Assembly (NCBI RefSeq): GCF_030848805.1 | Contig: NC_092362.1 | Coordinates: forward strand, 4,464,001 to 4,528,000 | Direction: 5' to 3' | DNA length: 64,000 bases | Source of the DNA: Temnothorax longispinosus | Taxonomy: Eukaryota; Arthropoda; Insecta; Hymenoptera; Formicidae | In this document: positions 53,469 to 64,000 of the stretch, piece by piece | Layout: each line of letters starts with the position of its first letter | How positions within the stretch are numbered: the stretch's first letter is position 1 | Position numbers and translations under genes: made by a program | The notes under the pieces: model-generated | What the model was told of the DNA's origin: nothing | Databases searched by the model: none | What the model saw: the letters and a program-made list of their open reading frames with translations, nothing else

Positions 53469-54396
53469 TCACTCCGTTCTGTCTGCTTTCAATTTTGTCC
53501 TGTCTTTATGTTTATTCTTTTTTCGCAGTCTCTGAATATGCTTCTTCAGTTTACCTGTATTTTTCAATTCTTCATACTGTGAGACCAAATCCAAGACTTT
53601 CTTCTCAGCTGCAAAAGACAAATAAGATAAAATAAAACAATATAATATCAATCAGTATTATGTTAACGATAAGCTAAACTTACATTTTTTCTTGAAGACA
53701 GGCTTCTCTCCTCGTTTAACAGATTCTAGTAGCTCTTCCTTTTCTTGCCGCTTCTTTTCTGCTTTCTCTTTCCTTTTCTTTTCTTCCCTTAACTGATTTT
53801 CAAGCCTCTGAATGAGATATTTTATTTTCTTTATAGCTTTTAGATCTGTCGTTTCTTTCAATTCTTTTTGTAAAGTTTTGAGGTCGTTTTCTCGTAACTT
53901 GTTAATAAATGCATAAGAATGTCTGAAGGCCTTCTCATCAAACGTACCACATAAACTATCAAATCTAGGATCCCGAGATACAACTTTTTTTACTCGAGTT
54001 AACTCTTTATATGTGGGAACTGGCTTTTTAGCAGAAATCTCTCGTGGCCTATTCTTATTTTCCCGTTTAAACTCTATTTTCTCAGTTTTTTTCTTACTTT
54101 TCTTTCCAAATATCGTCTCATTATATACCTTGGTACCTAATTTCTCCTTTAATTTCTGTAAATCCTCAAAACTCATATGTTTTAATTCTTCTCGTACTTG
54201 TTCCTAAAACATAAACAATTCAGAGCATGTTACCACCCACGAATATATAAACTTTTCTTGTAATAATAGTGCTGTTAATTAAAATTAACCTAAATAAAAG
54301 CATTTAATAATATGTAGTAAAAATAAATAGTAAAAATGAAGAAAAACTTACATGATCTTTATCTTCTGTAAGTAAAGACGCTTCCTCATCATTCAT
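53469..54396 (-). CDS. RRP36: RRP36, rRNA processing protein 36 homologue
   Basis: Seen: three exons, 54396-54352, 54203-53684 and 53608-53469, join in phase to give 234 residues. The start MNDEEASLLTEDKDH is acidic. The core SRDPRFDSLCGTFDEKAF, then YAFINKLRENDLKTLQKELK, is the RRP36 signature. It is followed by a long Lys/Arg/Glu helix (EEKKRKEKAEKKRQEKEE), GEKPVFKKKSEKKVLDLV across the last junction, and a basic C-terminus HIQRLRKKNKHKDR. Known of the family: nucleolar protein needed for early pre-rRNA cleavages that produce 18S rRNA and for the small-subunit processome. Length is slightly below the human protein (about 259). The gene lies between two splice-bracketed repeat loci on the opposite strand. 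Confidence 0.94.
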
Positions 54397-56443
54397 GTTG
54401 AGGCCTAAGATGAATAATGGAATACAAATTTATCAATCTCTGTAACAAAATACAATTTTTTTTTATTTAGTGTTTAATGTGACGTCAACTCTGTGTTTAG
54501 GTTTTTTGACACTTAACAAAATGCAATACCACATTTTTAGGTTAGGATTTACAGTTTGTTCATGTACTTAAGAAAACAACAAGAAGATTAGGAAAAATAT
54601 ATTTGTATAAATACTATAAATTATACTCACATCTCCACTAGTACTCTATTGATCATACGAGTGCTTAAAAAGTTAAATCACACATTATACATTTTATTTG
54701 TACGCAGAGTTACACAAATCACAGAACAGACAACAGAGCAGAATGAGCGATGTTTCTCGATTAATCGAAATAACGATAATCGATAATTTGCCTTTTGATT
54801 AATCAATATTTGATTTTTCTCTCAACATCGACAGATCAACACACTGATTTTTTCCTTAATTAAATATAATTTAATTAATATCATATATTTATTAATGTGA
54901 CTTATAGCTGCAGATTATATATTAGTTAAACTAATTCTTTTTTTAATAAATAAGTGTTAAAGAAAGTAACAGAACAAAAATAATTAAGGAACATATGTGG
55001 TTACTTATCGGGGATACATTATACATATCGTTTTATGTGTTATATATCACTTTATCACATTGCACATTTTATGCATATCACTGCACTGGCGTTAAATGTA
55101 TACATGAATCTATTGCGATCGGAGTAAAGTATCCCTCACCGAATTGGGAGAGAGAGGGATATGACAATGGGAGGGATATTAATATTATTGCTTAATATTG
55201 GTAATATTATTGAAATTAATATGTTGTATTAGGGGAGATCAGATTTTCAGTTTCTGATTTTTAATAAAAGAAACTTTTCAGAATAGCCAATAGAAGTTGG
55301 CTATTTCGATACTTAATGGTCGGTTAGAAGTTAACAGACGTTGGAAATAGTGACTCCAAGTCGCTCGATTCTTATATATTTTATTGGTTAGTATTGTGAT
55401 TAATGCCATATTAAACGTTGCATGAGTGTTATGACAAATTAGAACACATAATAAAAATTAATGAATATAGCACTGCGACAATAATTCTAACTAAATTTAA
55501 TATCTTCAAATCAAACCAGTAGTTTTGCCGAGACAACCTTTATATTGTATTAACTAATCAATACTATTGTAACTATTTTAACATACTGAGTTTACTGTTA
55601 ACTTTTATCATCGTCCATCACTACTCGCAGTGTTGTAAAATAGGAGAGTATAGTTGAAAGATACTGTAACATACAACAAAGTAAGTTTTTGATAATACAT
55701 AAAAATGTATGTGCTATTATTCTTTACGCATTTTAAAGTAAAAATACATACATTTATTACATCTGTTAATAATTCTTTAATAAATAATTAAGTGAATTAA
55801 TTATGAATAAAAAACTAACGAAGGAATAAATTAGTAAGAAAGATTAATAATAATACAGTATTCTGACTTTTTATAGCAATGTCAAAATAATTTGTTAATT
55901 AAAAAAATAATAATACTTTAATTACGGAATGATAAGACGTTCTTGAAATTATGTCAAAAAATGTATATTAAACCTACCACTTAATTGTTATAATCTTTAT
56001 ATATAACATACATTATATTATATTAATATGTGCAAATTATTTAAAAGATACTATTATTAGGAATTGTATAATCAAATCTAAATATTTTTTATCCTTGGAC
56101 CTTTTATTTTTTTATGATTTTTCGTTTTATGTTCCTGCCATTTATATCTGTGTGATTATAATCATACGTAGAATAAAAAGAATGAATGACTGTTAGTTAG
56201 ATGGACACACACGCAAATAAAAATATAGAATGCATAAAAATAAACAAACGGCAAAAAAGAAAGGAAATAAATAGTAAATAGGTTTACTTGCAAATTTATT
56301 CATGTTTCTAATGTTTAAAGACCATTTTTACTATTTTATAGTTTAAATTATAAATAATAATAAAAAATAATATGTTGATAGTAAACTTGTAAAAATGTAG
56401 AATTGTGTGTAATGATGCCAAGTAACTATTATAAACGGATATG
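54397..56443. other. AT-rich intergenic stretch between RRP36 and the unrecognised exons
   Basis: No supported gene. The frame at 54995-55195 has no domain or splice sites. Confidence 0.45.
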
Positions 56444-57252
56444 TTAGCAATCTTTAATCAACTTTTCAATTAATTTGAAAGCTGTTCTTACCGTTGTAAA
56501 GGAATTGAGAGATAGTGCTGGCATGAGACAAGGAATTGTAACCTCTATTGGTTTTTGGCTCCGCATTATAACAATTTGCAGACATTTCCATAGTTCAATG
56601 AAATGATTATTTTCGAGCATATGGAACGCTGTTTCTGCAACGCTTTTGCTCTGGGAAAAAGTAATAAAAGTAATAAATTCTTTTTTAAATAAAATTAATT
56701 GCAATTAATTTAACTAAGAACCTCGCACATTTTATAGATGTAAAAGTGGCCTCATAAAGAGATGAACAAAAATTTTCTTGCTCTACGTTACAGATCTCGA
56801 CTTCTTTGTTATGCTACCAATAATCTAAATACACATACTATTTTTTTACACGCGCGCGCGCACACACACACATGCACACGTGCACGCATGCACACATTAT
56901 ATATAGTTTCAAACATTTATATATTAACTTAATACTATATGTATTTAAAAACAAGTATTTCTGAAACTCCAATGGCACTCACTTTAAAAGCACTTTCGTA
57001 TTTTCTATAGTTTTGATTTTTAGACTTTGCCCGTGGGCACTTTTGATTTACCTATAAAGTACAATATATTTCAATTTTAGCCAATTTGATCGGAACTACT
57101 TTTACACCTATAAAACCTGTATAGGGTTCTCTAAATGATAAGTAATTTACCGTATGCATCAAGTTTTCTGCTGGCAAGCTGTACATATATACTTCCGATA
57201 AAGCTGCTAGAGACAATGTGAAAAAGTGGAGCAGTTTAGCTATAGGTTGATC
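56444..57252 (-). CDS. Three in-phase exons of an unrecognised gene, 5' end not found
   Basis: Seen: 57252-57151, 57051-56983 and 56650-56444 are each bounded by AG and GT sites, all in phase 0, and read without a stop for 125 codons until TGA at 56444. The peptide begins DQPIAKLLHFFTLSLAALSE, has a basic middle (KCPRAKSKNQNYRKYES), and ends with amphipathic helical segments (VAETAFHMLENNHFIELWKC, SFTTVRTAFKLIEKLIKDC) like HEAT/ARM-type alpha solenoids. An acceptor at 57253 implies at least one more upstream exon, but the sequence beyond is a repeat-rich block and I found no candidate. It may be the C-terminus of a larger gene disrupted by repeats, a distant-exon gene, or a pseudogene fragment. 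No function assigned. Confidence 0.45.
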
Positions 57253-57424
57253 CTATTTTACAAAAATTTAATATACATGATATTTTTATAACTTACGCTT
57301 TGATACTAAAACTCTTGGCTTTAATCAAAATAAGTAAATGAAGAATATAATGATATGATAATTATATACTGCATATACGATGGTGGTTTGATAAGTTTGG
57401 TAAATTTGTATGAGATGGTGTGTG

Positions 57425-58400
57425 TTACAATCCATTGTAGTGTGCTAATGTGCTTGAGGCTAACTCGCACAAGTATACAAAGAAAGAATATGATAAATAG
57501 AACGGGTCCTTAATTTAATTGTCTGAATTCTATTGTCTAAGACCTAGGAAAAAAAAAACTTTACATTCTTTTAAGTTAAAACATTCAATATATTATTTTT
57601 AATATATTTAAAATACATAAGTATAGTTCAATAACTTTAAAACGTTAAAACTTTTTACTTTAAAACGGGCCTATTATTTTAATATTCTATTAATAAACAT
57701 ATTAATACATATATATTCCAGCTTAATAAACTGCGCGATTTACCTAACAGTAGCCTAATGTTACAATAGCTGTGTTTCAAGTCCGACAAATAATCGGCGC
57801 GCAGTTTATTAAGTTGGAATATATATGTATTATATTATATACATTGTAATTTGTTACTTCTGTAATTATTAATTTCTTTACTTACACACACGTACCGCGC
57901 CTGACTCGTATCGTCGTTTATTAATTTGTTGACATTTTTACGAGTTTAATGACATATTTGTTATTAATATTTTGTTATTAATATTTTGTTCTCAATACGA
58001 TTTTAATTTTTCTTATACCTTATTCATCATTTCAGCAATGTAATCAAGAATTAACTGTTTCTATAATTTTTTCTGATAATCTAATTCTATTAATATTTTT
58101 ATTAATAGAATTAAAATAAAGACCCGTTTCAAAGTTATTAAACTATACTTATTTTAAATATTATTAAAAATAATATATTAAATGTTTTAACTTAAAAGAA
58201 TGTAAAGTTTTTTTTCCTGGACAATAGAATTCAGACAACAAAAATGAAATATTTAAATCTATATGTAGAGTTGTATCTTACTAAAGATAAATAATTCCAT
58301 AGACATCAGAAAAAATTATAGAAACAGTTAATTCTTGGTTACATTGCTAAAATGTAAAACAGATATAAGAAACATTAAAATCGTATTGAGAACAAAATAA
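57425..58400. mobile_element. Nested foldback elements
   Basis: The outer element is homologous to 52900-53400, with its left half at 57430-57700 and right half at 58080-58320. Its centre is opened by about 0.4 kb, which contains a 121-bp hairpin element at 57712-57832 with roughly 30-bp inverted ends (ATATATTCCAGCTTAATAAA). 57986-58078 and 58308-58398 are inverted copies of each other flanking the right half. No transposase is seen. Confidence 0.7.
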
Positions 58401-59115
58401 TGGCATTTTAAAAATATAAAACTTTTTTACAGATTTCTTAAAAAAAATAATAATAAAAAACTAATACAGGATATTTATACATGCAAAATAAAAATAAAGA
58501 ATTGTCTTTAGATAGGGGATAAGTTATTAAATAAGTTCGGCATGTGTTTCCTTTAATCCCTTCCCCAAATATATTTGTCCAAGATTAAATATTTTGTAAA
58601 TTAGTTCAATCAAGCTACACGTGTATATATAAATATATTTTTAAATATGTGTATATAAAATAGAAGTATTATAATACTTCCTTAGGAATAGTTTTGAACA
58701 AATTTTAAAATTTGTTAATAATCACATAAAATTATGTAGACAAAACATGTAATATTCTACTCTGATTTGTTTCTTCAATTTGTTTTTAAAAAATAATTTG
58801 ACGGCACACATACTAAAGAAAATTATTCCCATATATACATATTTCTATATATACATTTCTTTTAATTATATATATATTATATTCTCGTATATTTCTATTC
58901 TCGCGTACTTGTATTCCTACATATCTCAACCAAGTGGTACCGACCTAAACGTATGCGTAATCTTATCTTTTACAGGCTTTTACCAAAGAACGGGGAAACT
59001 AAACTTAATCGCTGCCGATTGTATAAACGGTTCGTTGCGTTTCATTTTCGCGAGTGTCGTTTGAAGTCGTCGGATTATTTGAATCTCCGTCGTTTCTCTG
59101 CCGTTCGAGCCCGCC

Positions 59116-59885
59116 GGAAATAATCGAACGTTAATTCACGTTTCGGGATCGTCGCGTAAAATATCGTTCTTTTTTAATAATTAGCATATAACTGCGTCAA
59201 TTTCCACGTTCTCAGACGTGACGGCTGTCTCGTGCGTGGTCCTTGAGCGGAAAGGTGCGGGATCGCATAACAAGAACTGCCCAGATAATTTGACTTCACT
59301 GTGCGTGGAAGGGTGCTACCATGACGTGTCGGTGGCGAGGGGAGATGATCCTCATTGTAGACAGCTCGCTTTCTACTTTTCGAGGATCTCTCTTCTCTCT
59401 GTCGAACACTATTCAACTGACCACGCGGGGTTAAGTCCTTAATCGGGCAAATCGAGTCAGTTGTCCGGCTCTGAACGCGTCGAGATAACGCGGTTATCGC
59501 GGAAATAATCGAACGTTAATTCACGTTTCGGGATCGTCGCGTAAAATATCGTTCTTTTTTAATAATTAGCATATAACTGCGTCAATTTCCACGTTCTCAG
59601 ACGTGACGGCTGTCTCGTGCGTGGTCCTGTGCGGAAAGGTGCCAGGATCGCATAACAAGAACTGCCCAGATCATTTGACTTCACTGTGCGTGGAAGGGTG
59701 CTACCATGACGTGTCGGTGGCGAGGGGAGATGATCCTCATTGTAGAGAGCTCGCTTTCTACTTTTCGAGGATCTCTCTTTTCTCTGTCGAACACTATTCA
59801 ACTAGCCACGCGGGGCTAAGTCCTTAATCGGGCAAATCGAGTCAGTTGTCCGGCTCTGAACGCGTCGAGATAACGCGGTTATCGC
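59116..59885. repeat. Two-copy 385-bp tandem duplication
   Basis: The second copy starts near 59501; matching words (GTCAATTTCCACG at 59196 and 59581) are exactly 385 bp apart. The copies differ at only a few sites, so the duplication is recent. Both strands contain an open frame of 74-80 codons in each copy, which duplication alone can explain. Confidence 0.9.
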
Positions 59886-60000
59886 GGGCGATTTTTCCAC
59901 GAACAAACTCGGTCGTTACGTAATGTTTTCGGGAGTGACGTATTAAATATTGCGCGATTATAGTTATCCGCGTATACGTGTGATGCCGGTGGAGTTGTGT

Positions 60001-60820
60001 CGAACATCAAGGGAGCTAACAACCCGAGAGGACAGCCTGAGAGGAGGAGGCCTGGGAGAGGCATCGGGCATCGACGTACCAACATTTCTGGTAAGTGTTA
60101 CTTTTTATTTTTTCTACAGATGTTATAGAATTCCTTTTTTCGTTTATCTCTATTCAGTTGTCATGTTAAACCGCGATTCGGAATATAAATTAGTAAAAAG
60201 AAGTAATTTGAAAAATTTGATTCAAGTTGATTCTAACATAGAGACCTTTTTGCGAAGAAGTAATTTAAAAGTATATTAATCTGAATAACGAATAAGATGT
60301 TTGATGCGCGTGACAATTATTTAATCGATTCGATAATTTTCATGTTACAGAAAATATCAACGCGGGAAGAAGCATCAGCTTCGCATCGAGGGAACACAAG
60401 TGTCGCATCGAGGGAGCTGATAATCCGAGAGGACAGCCTGAGAGGAGGAGGAGGCCTGGGAGAGGCATCGGGCACCAGCGGAACAACTTTGCGGTAAATA
60501 TTATTTATTTGTGTAAAAACAACTTTTTCCTGTTTATTCTTGAATCGCTTTATTTCACAATAATTTAGAAATAATAATTAGAAAGAAAGTGGTAATTTGA
60601 AGTTTTATAAAAGCTCATTATTGTAAAGATCATTTTAGGAAAATAATTATTTAAATAAATATCTAATTGAATGATAATTAAAAGGTTTGATGCCATAGGA
60701 ATTATGTTTTAAAACATTGAGTTTTTTAAACACCATTTTAATATAAATTTTATATTTATATGTTACAGAATCAGCGTAGCTACTTGGCAGATATAATTCC
60801 GCTATTGCGCATTGGTGTCG
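60001..60820 (+). ncRNA. Three exon-like blocks of an uncharacterised spliced locus, copy 2
   Basis: Seen: block A ends at 60090 before GTAAGT; block B is 60351-60493 (after TTACAG, before GTAAAT); block C is 60769-60820 (after TTACAG, before GTGAGT). B, C and the intervening intron are homologous to 52302-52713. A and B share an internal duplication (GAGAGGACAGCCTGAGAGGA). Two frames stay open across A and B: one from ATG at about 59983 (MPVELCRTSRELTTREDSLR) that stops in C, the other basic (PERRRRPGRGIGHQRNNFA) and open through C. Coding status is undecided. Confidence 0.4.
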
Positions 60821-61110
60821 GTGAGTGATGAATTAATATATTTATTGAGGTAACGAATGTATGGTAACTTATTAAATATACATACTATATATCTAGATAA
60901 AGGTATGAAATTTGTTAACAATATAAAGATCTTACACATAAGTATATAGCATTCTATACATTCGTTGCCTTAAAATGGGTCAGTTACAACAGATTAGGAT
61001 AAGTTTAATTCTGGATGCTTCTTTATTATTATATTTATTGTGCATTTATTAATTAATTTACTTTGCGTACGAGAATGTACTCGTATAAAAATTTTATAAA
61101 ATAATTTTTT

Positions 61111-61443
61111 ACAAATATAAAATATAAAGAAAATAAAAGGTAGAAAACACAAATAAAGGTTTAACAATTAAAATGTTAAATTTTTTAAATTAACTGCTCT
61201 AATTTAAGTTTACTAATGGTATTTATGTCTCGTGATCAACGAATAGAAAGTATAAAATATTTATATAATTTTATACGTATAAAAAATTATATAAATATTT
61301 TATACTTTCTATTTGTTGATCACGAGATATAAATACGATTGGTAAACTTAAATAAAAACAGTAAATTAAAAAAATTTAACATTTTAATTGTTAAACCTTT
61401 ATTTGTTTTCTACCTTTTATTTTTTTTATATTTTATATATGTA
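61111..61443. repeat. Palindrome centred near 61277, with a partial extra arm
   Basis: Arms of about 165 bp around TTTATACGTATAAA, including ATTCTATTTGTTGATCACGAG-type words. A further partial arm copy lies at 61480-61570 (TCTCGTGAGATCAACAAATA). Confidence 0.8.
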
Positions 61444-61691
61444 AAAGATTATACAATTAATATATTATACAATAATCTTTTTAATTTACTGCTTTTATTT
61501 AAGTTTACATGGTATTTATATCTCGTGAGATCAACAAATAAAAAGTATAAAATATTTGTATAGTTTTATATGTGCAAAATGGAAAATAAAAGAATATAGT
61601 AAATAATAAAAAGTAATTGAAGTAAACAATATTGTAATTATAATATCAAAAAATGTTTATTTCAAAAATGTAACGAATACTCAATATTTTT

Positions 61692-61914
61692 AATAATTTG
61701 GCAGTATGTGTAACAAATACTGTATTACTCCTATTATTCCTTTTTTCATCTATTCCTTTCCTAAATATTTATCCAGAGTTAAACTTTATATAAGTTAGTG
61801 CAAAAGAGCACTAACTTATATAAAGTTTAACTCTGGATAAATATTTAAGAAAGGAATAGATGAAAAAAGGAATAATAGGAGTAATACAGTATTTGTTACA
61901 CATACTGCAAATTA
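61692..61914. repeat. Near-perfect hairpin palindrome, arms about 108 bp
   Basis: The arm from AATAATTTGGCAGTATGTG to AAGTTAGTGC is mirrored after a loop of about 5 bases. Only one or two mismatches are visible. The arm's inner part is related to sequences at 52140-52230 and 58540-58620. Confidence 0.88.
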
Positions 61915-64000
61915 TTGATCTAGCTTTTAATTTATTGATCTCATTAAATTTATTGATCTAGCTTTATCATAAAGGTACATGCTTATAATAATTATTATTA
62001 CTTATTTTAACGCATTGACTTTAGCCTAAACTGTTGTAGGTTATTCATATAGGTATAGTGATTGATAACTGGATTTTATACTAAAGTAGTAATGTAATTG
62101 GCGTGAGATCCAATATATATTTTGTTATAAGATAGAAGATTTTTTTTAATGATAATTTTTGAGTCAATCAGTTTATACATCACTTAAAATAATTGTAAAA
62201 TAATATATTATACGAAAAATAATTCTAATAATTTACAAATTATAATGATATTTTTATCAATTCTAATTGTGTGGGGAAATTTATTATTTTTTCCGGATCT
62301 TACGTCATTTATCTGAATTTCTCATCTCTGCATGCTTTTGAGATGAGATTCAGCAACGAATCGTTCGAATCGATGAAAATACTCATATGGGCCTTAGATT
62401 CTGTTGAATGGCGCGTCTAGCAATTTTCATTCAATTCATTTATTTTTAAATTAAAATTTTATTGTTTATATACATATATTTTATAATCGCGATCGAATTA
62501 AAACATTGTAGACGTAAAAAATTTTTTCAAATTTAAATTTGTTTCCAATCGGATATTTATTTTAGTTCAGTACCGGATATATATTTATAAATGCGAAATT
62601 AATTTATGTGCTAATGAAATTATTGTTGTTGTTAATTGTTAATTTCGTATTTAATTGATTTAATTATTGTGATGGCCTCTTCACGACGCGTTCGTGTTTC
62701 GCGCATCGTAAAAAAGCGTAAAACCTTACGCTGAGACACGATTAGCCGGCAGCAGAAGGAGTATTCCTTGCGATATCTGACTGTATAAAGTCAGAATACG
62801 GCCAAGTGGTACAAAGGGTAAGTACTCTGGCCAGAAGAAAGAAGACGAAGAGGCTCAAGGTAGGTTGGTGTATAACATCAATCAATTTGTAAAAGGTACA
62901 TGGTAATGGTAAGGTTTTCTTGTATACGTGCGATTGCGCGTAATCAGAGACGGAAAAATGCCGTCTCAAACTAAATTTGAATTAAATCCGAATTAATTTT
63001 TCGCGTAAATTAAAAGTTAAACTCCCCATAAAAACTTCTAAACGGTTCCGATTTAAAACGATATCCGCGCGGATTTTTCTAATTTTCGATAATCGCGATT
63101 GTGACTATAGGAATACTAGATAAAGACACGAGTAGGTAGGAATATTATTCATGTAGGTAGGTAGAAATACTGGTTAAAACTAGATAAAAATCGGGTAGGT
63201 AAAGATATGGACCATAGGTAGGGATGCGGGAGGGATGATTCAACGACAAAAAGAAATTAACGTATTTTATAATTTTAAGAAATTTAAATTTATTTCAATG
63301 CAATTGTAATTCGCCAGTACGAAATAATAACTAAGACGTACGAATCGGCCTGACTGGCAATAATTTTTATCGTCGTGACGATTCGACCATTGATTTCGGC
63401 CCGATTAATCGTCAAGAACGTTTATAATCTTTGATACTTATATATATAAGTATCTTATTTTTAAAATAATTTAGATAATTATTTTACAACCAATTAGTTT
63501 TACATTATTTAAAAATAACTTTAATAATTTGCAAAATATAAAAAAATAATTTTAATATATTCTAATTGTGTGGGAAATTTATTTATGCAACACGTGCATG
63601 GAAAGTGCCCCATTACGCACGCTACGCGTGCGTGATAGACCACTTTCCAGGCACTTGCAACATAAAATAGGGAGTGTAAGTCGTGTGTAAAGATGAAAAT
63701 TCCCGGGTGCGGAGTTTACGCACGAGCCGAAGGCGAGTTTTTACACAAATAACTATATCTCTAAGTTATCTATAAGTTTTACACATATAACTATATCTCT
63801 TTCGGATTATACGTCATTTATCTGAATTTCTCATTTCTGCATGCGTCGTTTGAAGCCAGCGGTTTAGTAGTTGCCACAAAAAAAAAAGATTATTTTCCTC
63901 AAAAAATGTTTAAATTACTTGCTTTTTTACTAAATTTATCAAATAACTCTCGATAATATACGAGGATTGTTTGATGAGTTTGAAGAGTAGAACTTTCCAG
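61915..64000. other. Repeat-rich stretch without a supported gene
   Basis: 62180-62345 and 63460-63840 share words (TCTAATTGTGTGGG, ACGTCATTTATCTGAATTTC, CTGCATGC), indicating a diverged segmental duplication. A possible plus-strand untranslated exon ends near 62818 before GGTAAGT. Nothing is assignable to a protein family. Confidence 0.45.
63587..63660. other. Compact 74-nt stem-loop
   Basis: The outer arm GCAACACGTGCATGGAAAGTG pairs with CACTTTCCAGGCACTTGC, and an inner ACGCACGC-TAC-GCGTGCGT stem is perfect. The size resembles a precursor hairpin or a short inverted-repeat element. No expression evidence. Confidence 0.45.

Noticed and set aside
59174..59827. Repeated 74-80 codon frames on both strands
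   Set aside because: Duplication of a 385-bp unit explains the repeated frames; no domain, and both strands are open, which is typical of chance.

Overview
The window is animal nuclear DNA: AT-rich intergenic sequence, CpG not depleted, many short phase-consistent GT-AG introns, dense small inverted-repeat elements. Protein content (novel-type PKC epsilon, Sec13, Ski2/twister, RRP36) and base composition fit an insect, most likely a hymenopteran such as an ant; the order-level call is inference. There is no bacterial, CRISPR or operon-like content.

Layout: 1-5.2 kb is non-coding with two tandem repeat arrays. 5.27-14.29 kb (minus) is a nine-exon novel PKC of the epsilon/Pkc98E type, with a TATA box at 14.51 kb. 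15.6-16.4 kb is a 0.76 kb foldback element. 18.7-28.2 kb (minus) is an eight-exon gene for a roughly 1341-residue predicted type I membrane protein with WAP, thyroglobulin type-1, antistasin, lustrin-like and Kunitz-like cysteine modules; its small first (signal peptide) and last (cytoplasmic tail) exons were found by splice phase. 28.3-43.5 kb is mostly intergenic with miniature inverted-repeat elements and two weak candidate terminal exons. 43.55-44.71 kb (plus) is Sec13, convergent with the eleven-exon Ski2/twister RNA helicase at 45.05-49.63 kb (minus). 50.0-51.2 kb is a 508-bp tandem array in which every unit carries the same splice-bracketed, exon-like block. 52.3-52.7 and 60.0-60.8 kb (plus) are paralogous pairs of exon-like blocks not assignable to a known gene. 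Between them lie RRP36 (53.47-54.40 kb, minus), three in-phase exons of an unrecognised gene (56.44-57.25 kb, minus), and palindromic, partly nested repeats. 61-64 kb is repeats and palindromes.

The recognised genes are unrelated housekeeping or signalling genes (COPII coat/nuclear pore, cytoplasmic RNA decay, rRNA processing, lipid-dependent kinase signalling) and show no shared pathway. The least explained material is the splice-bracketed duplicated sequence at 50-61 kb and the cysteine-rich membrane protein. Exon boundaries were placed by eye from GT/AG sites and reading phase and may be off by one or two bases.
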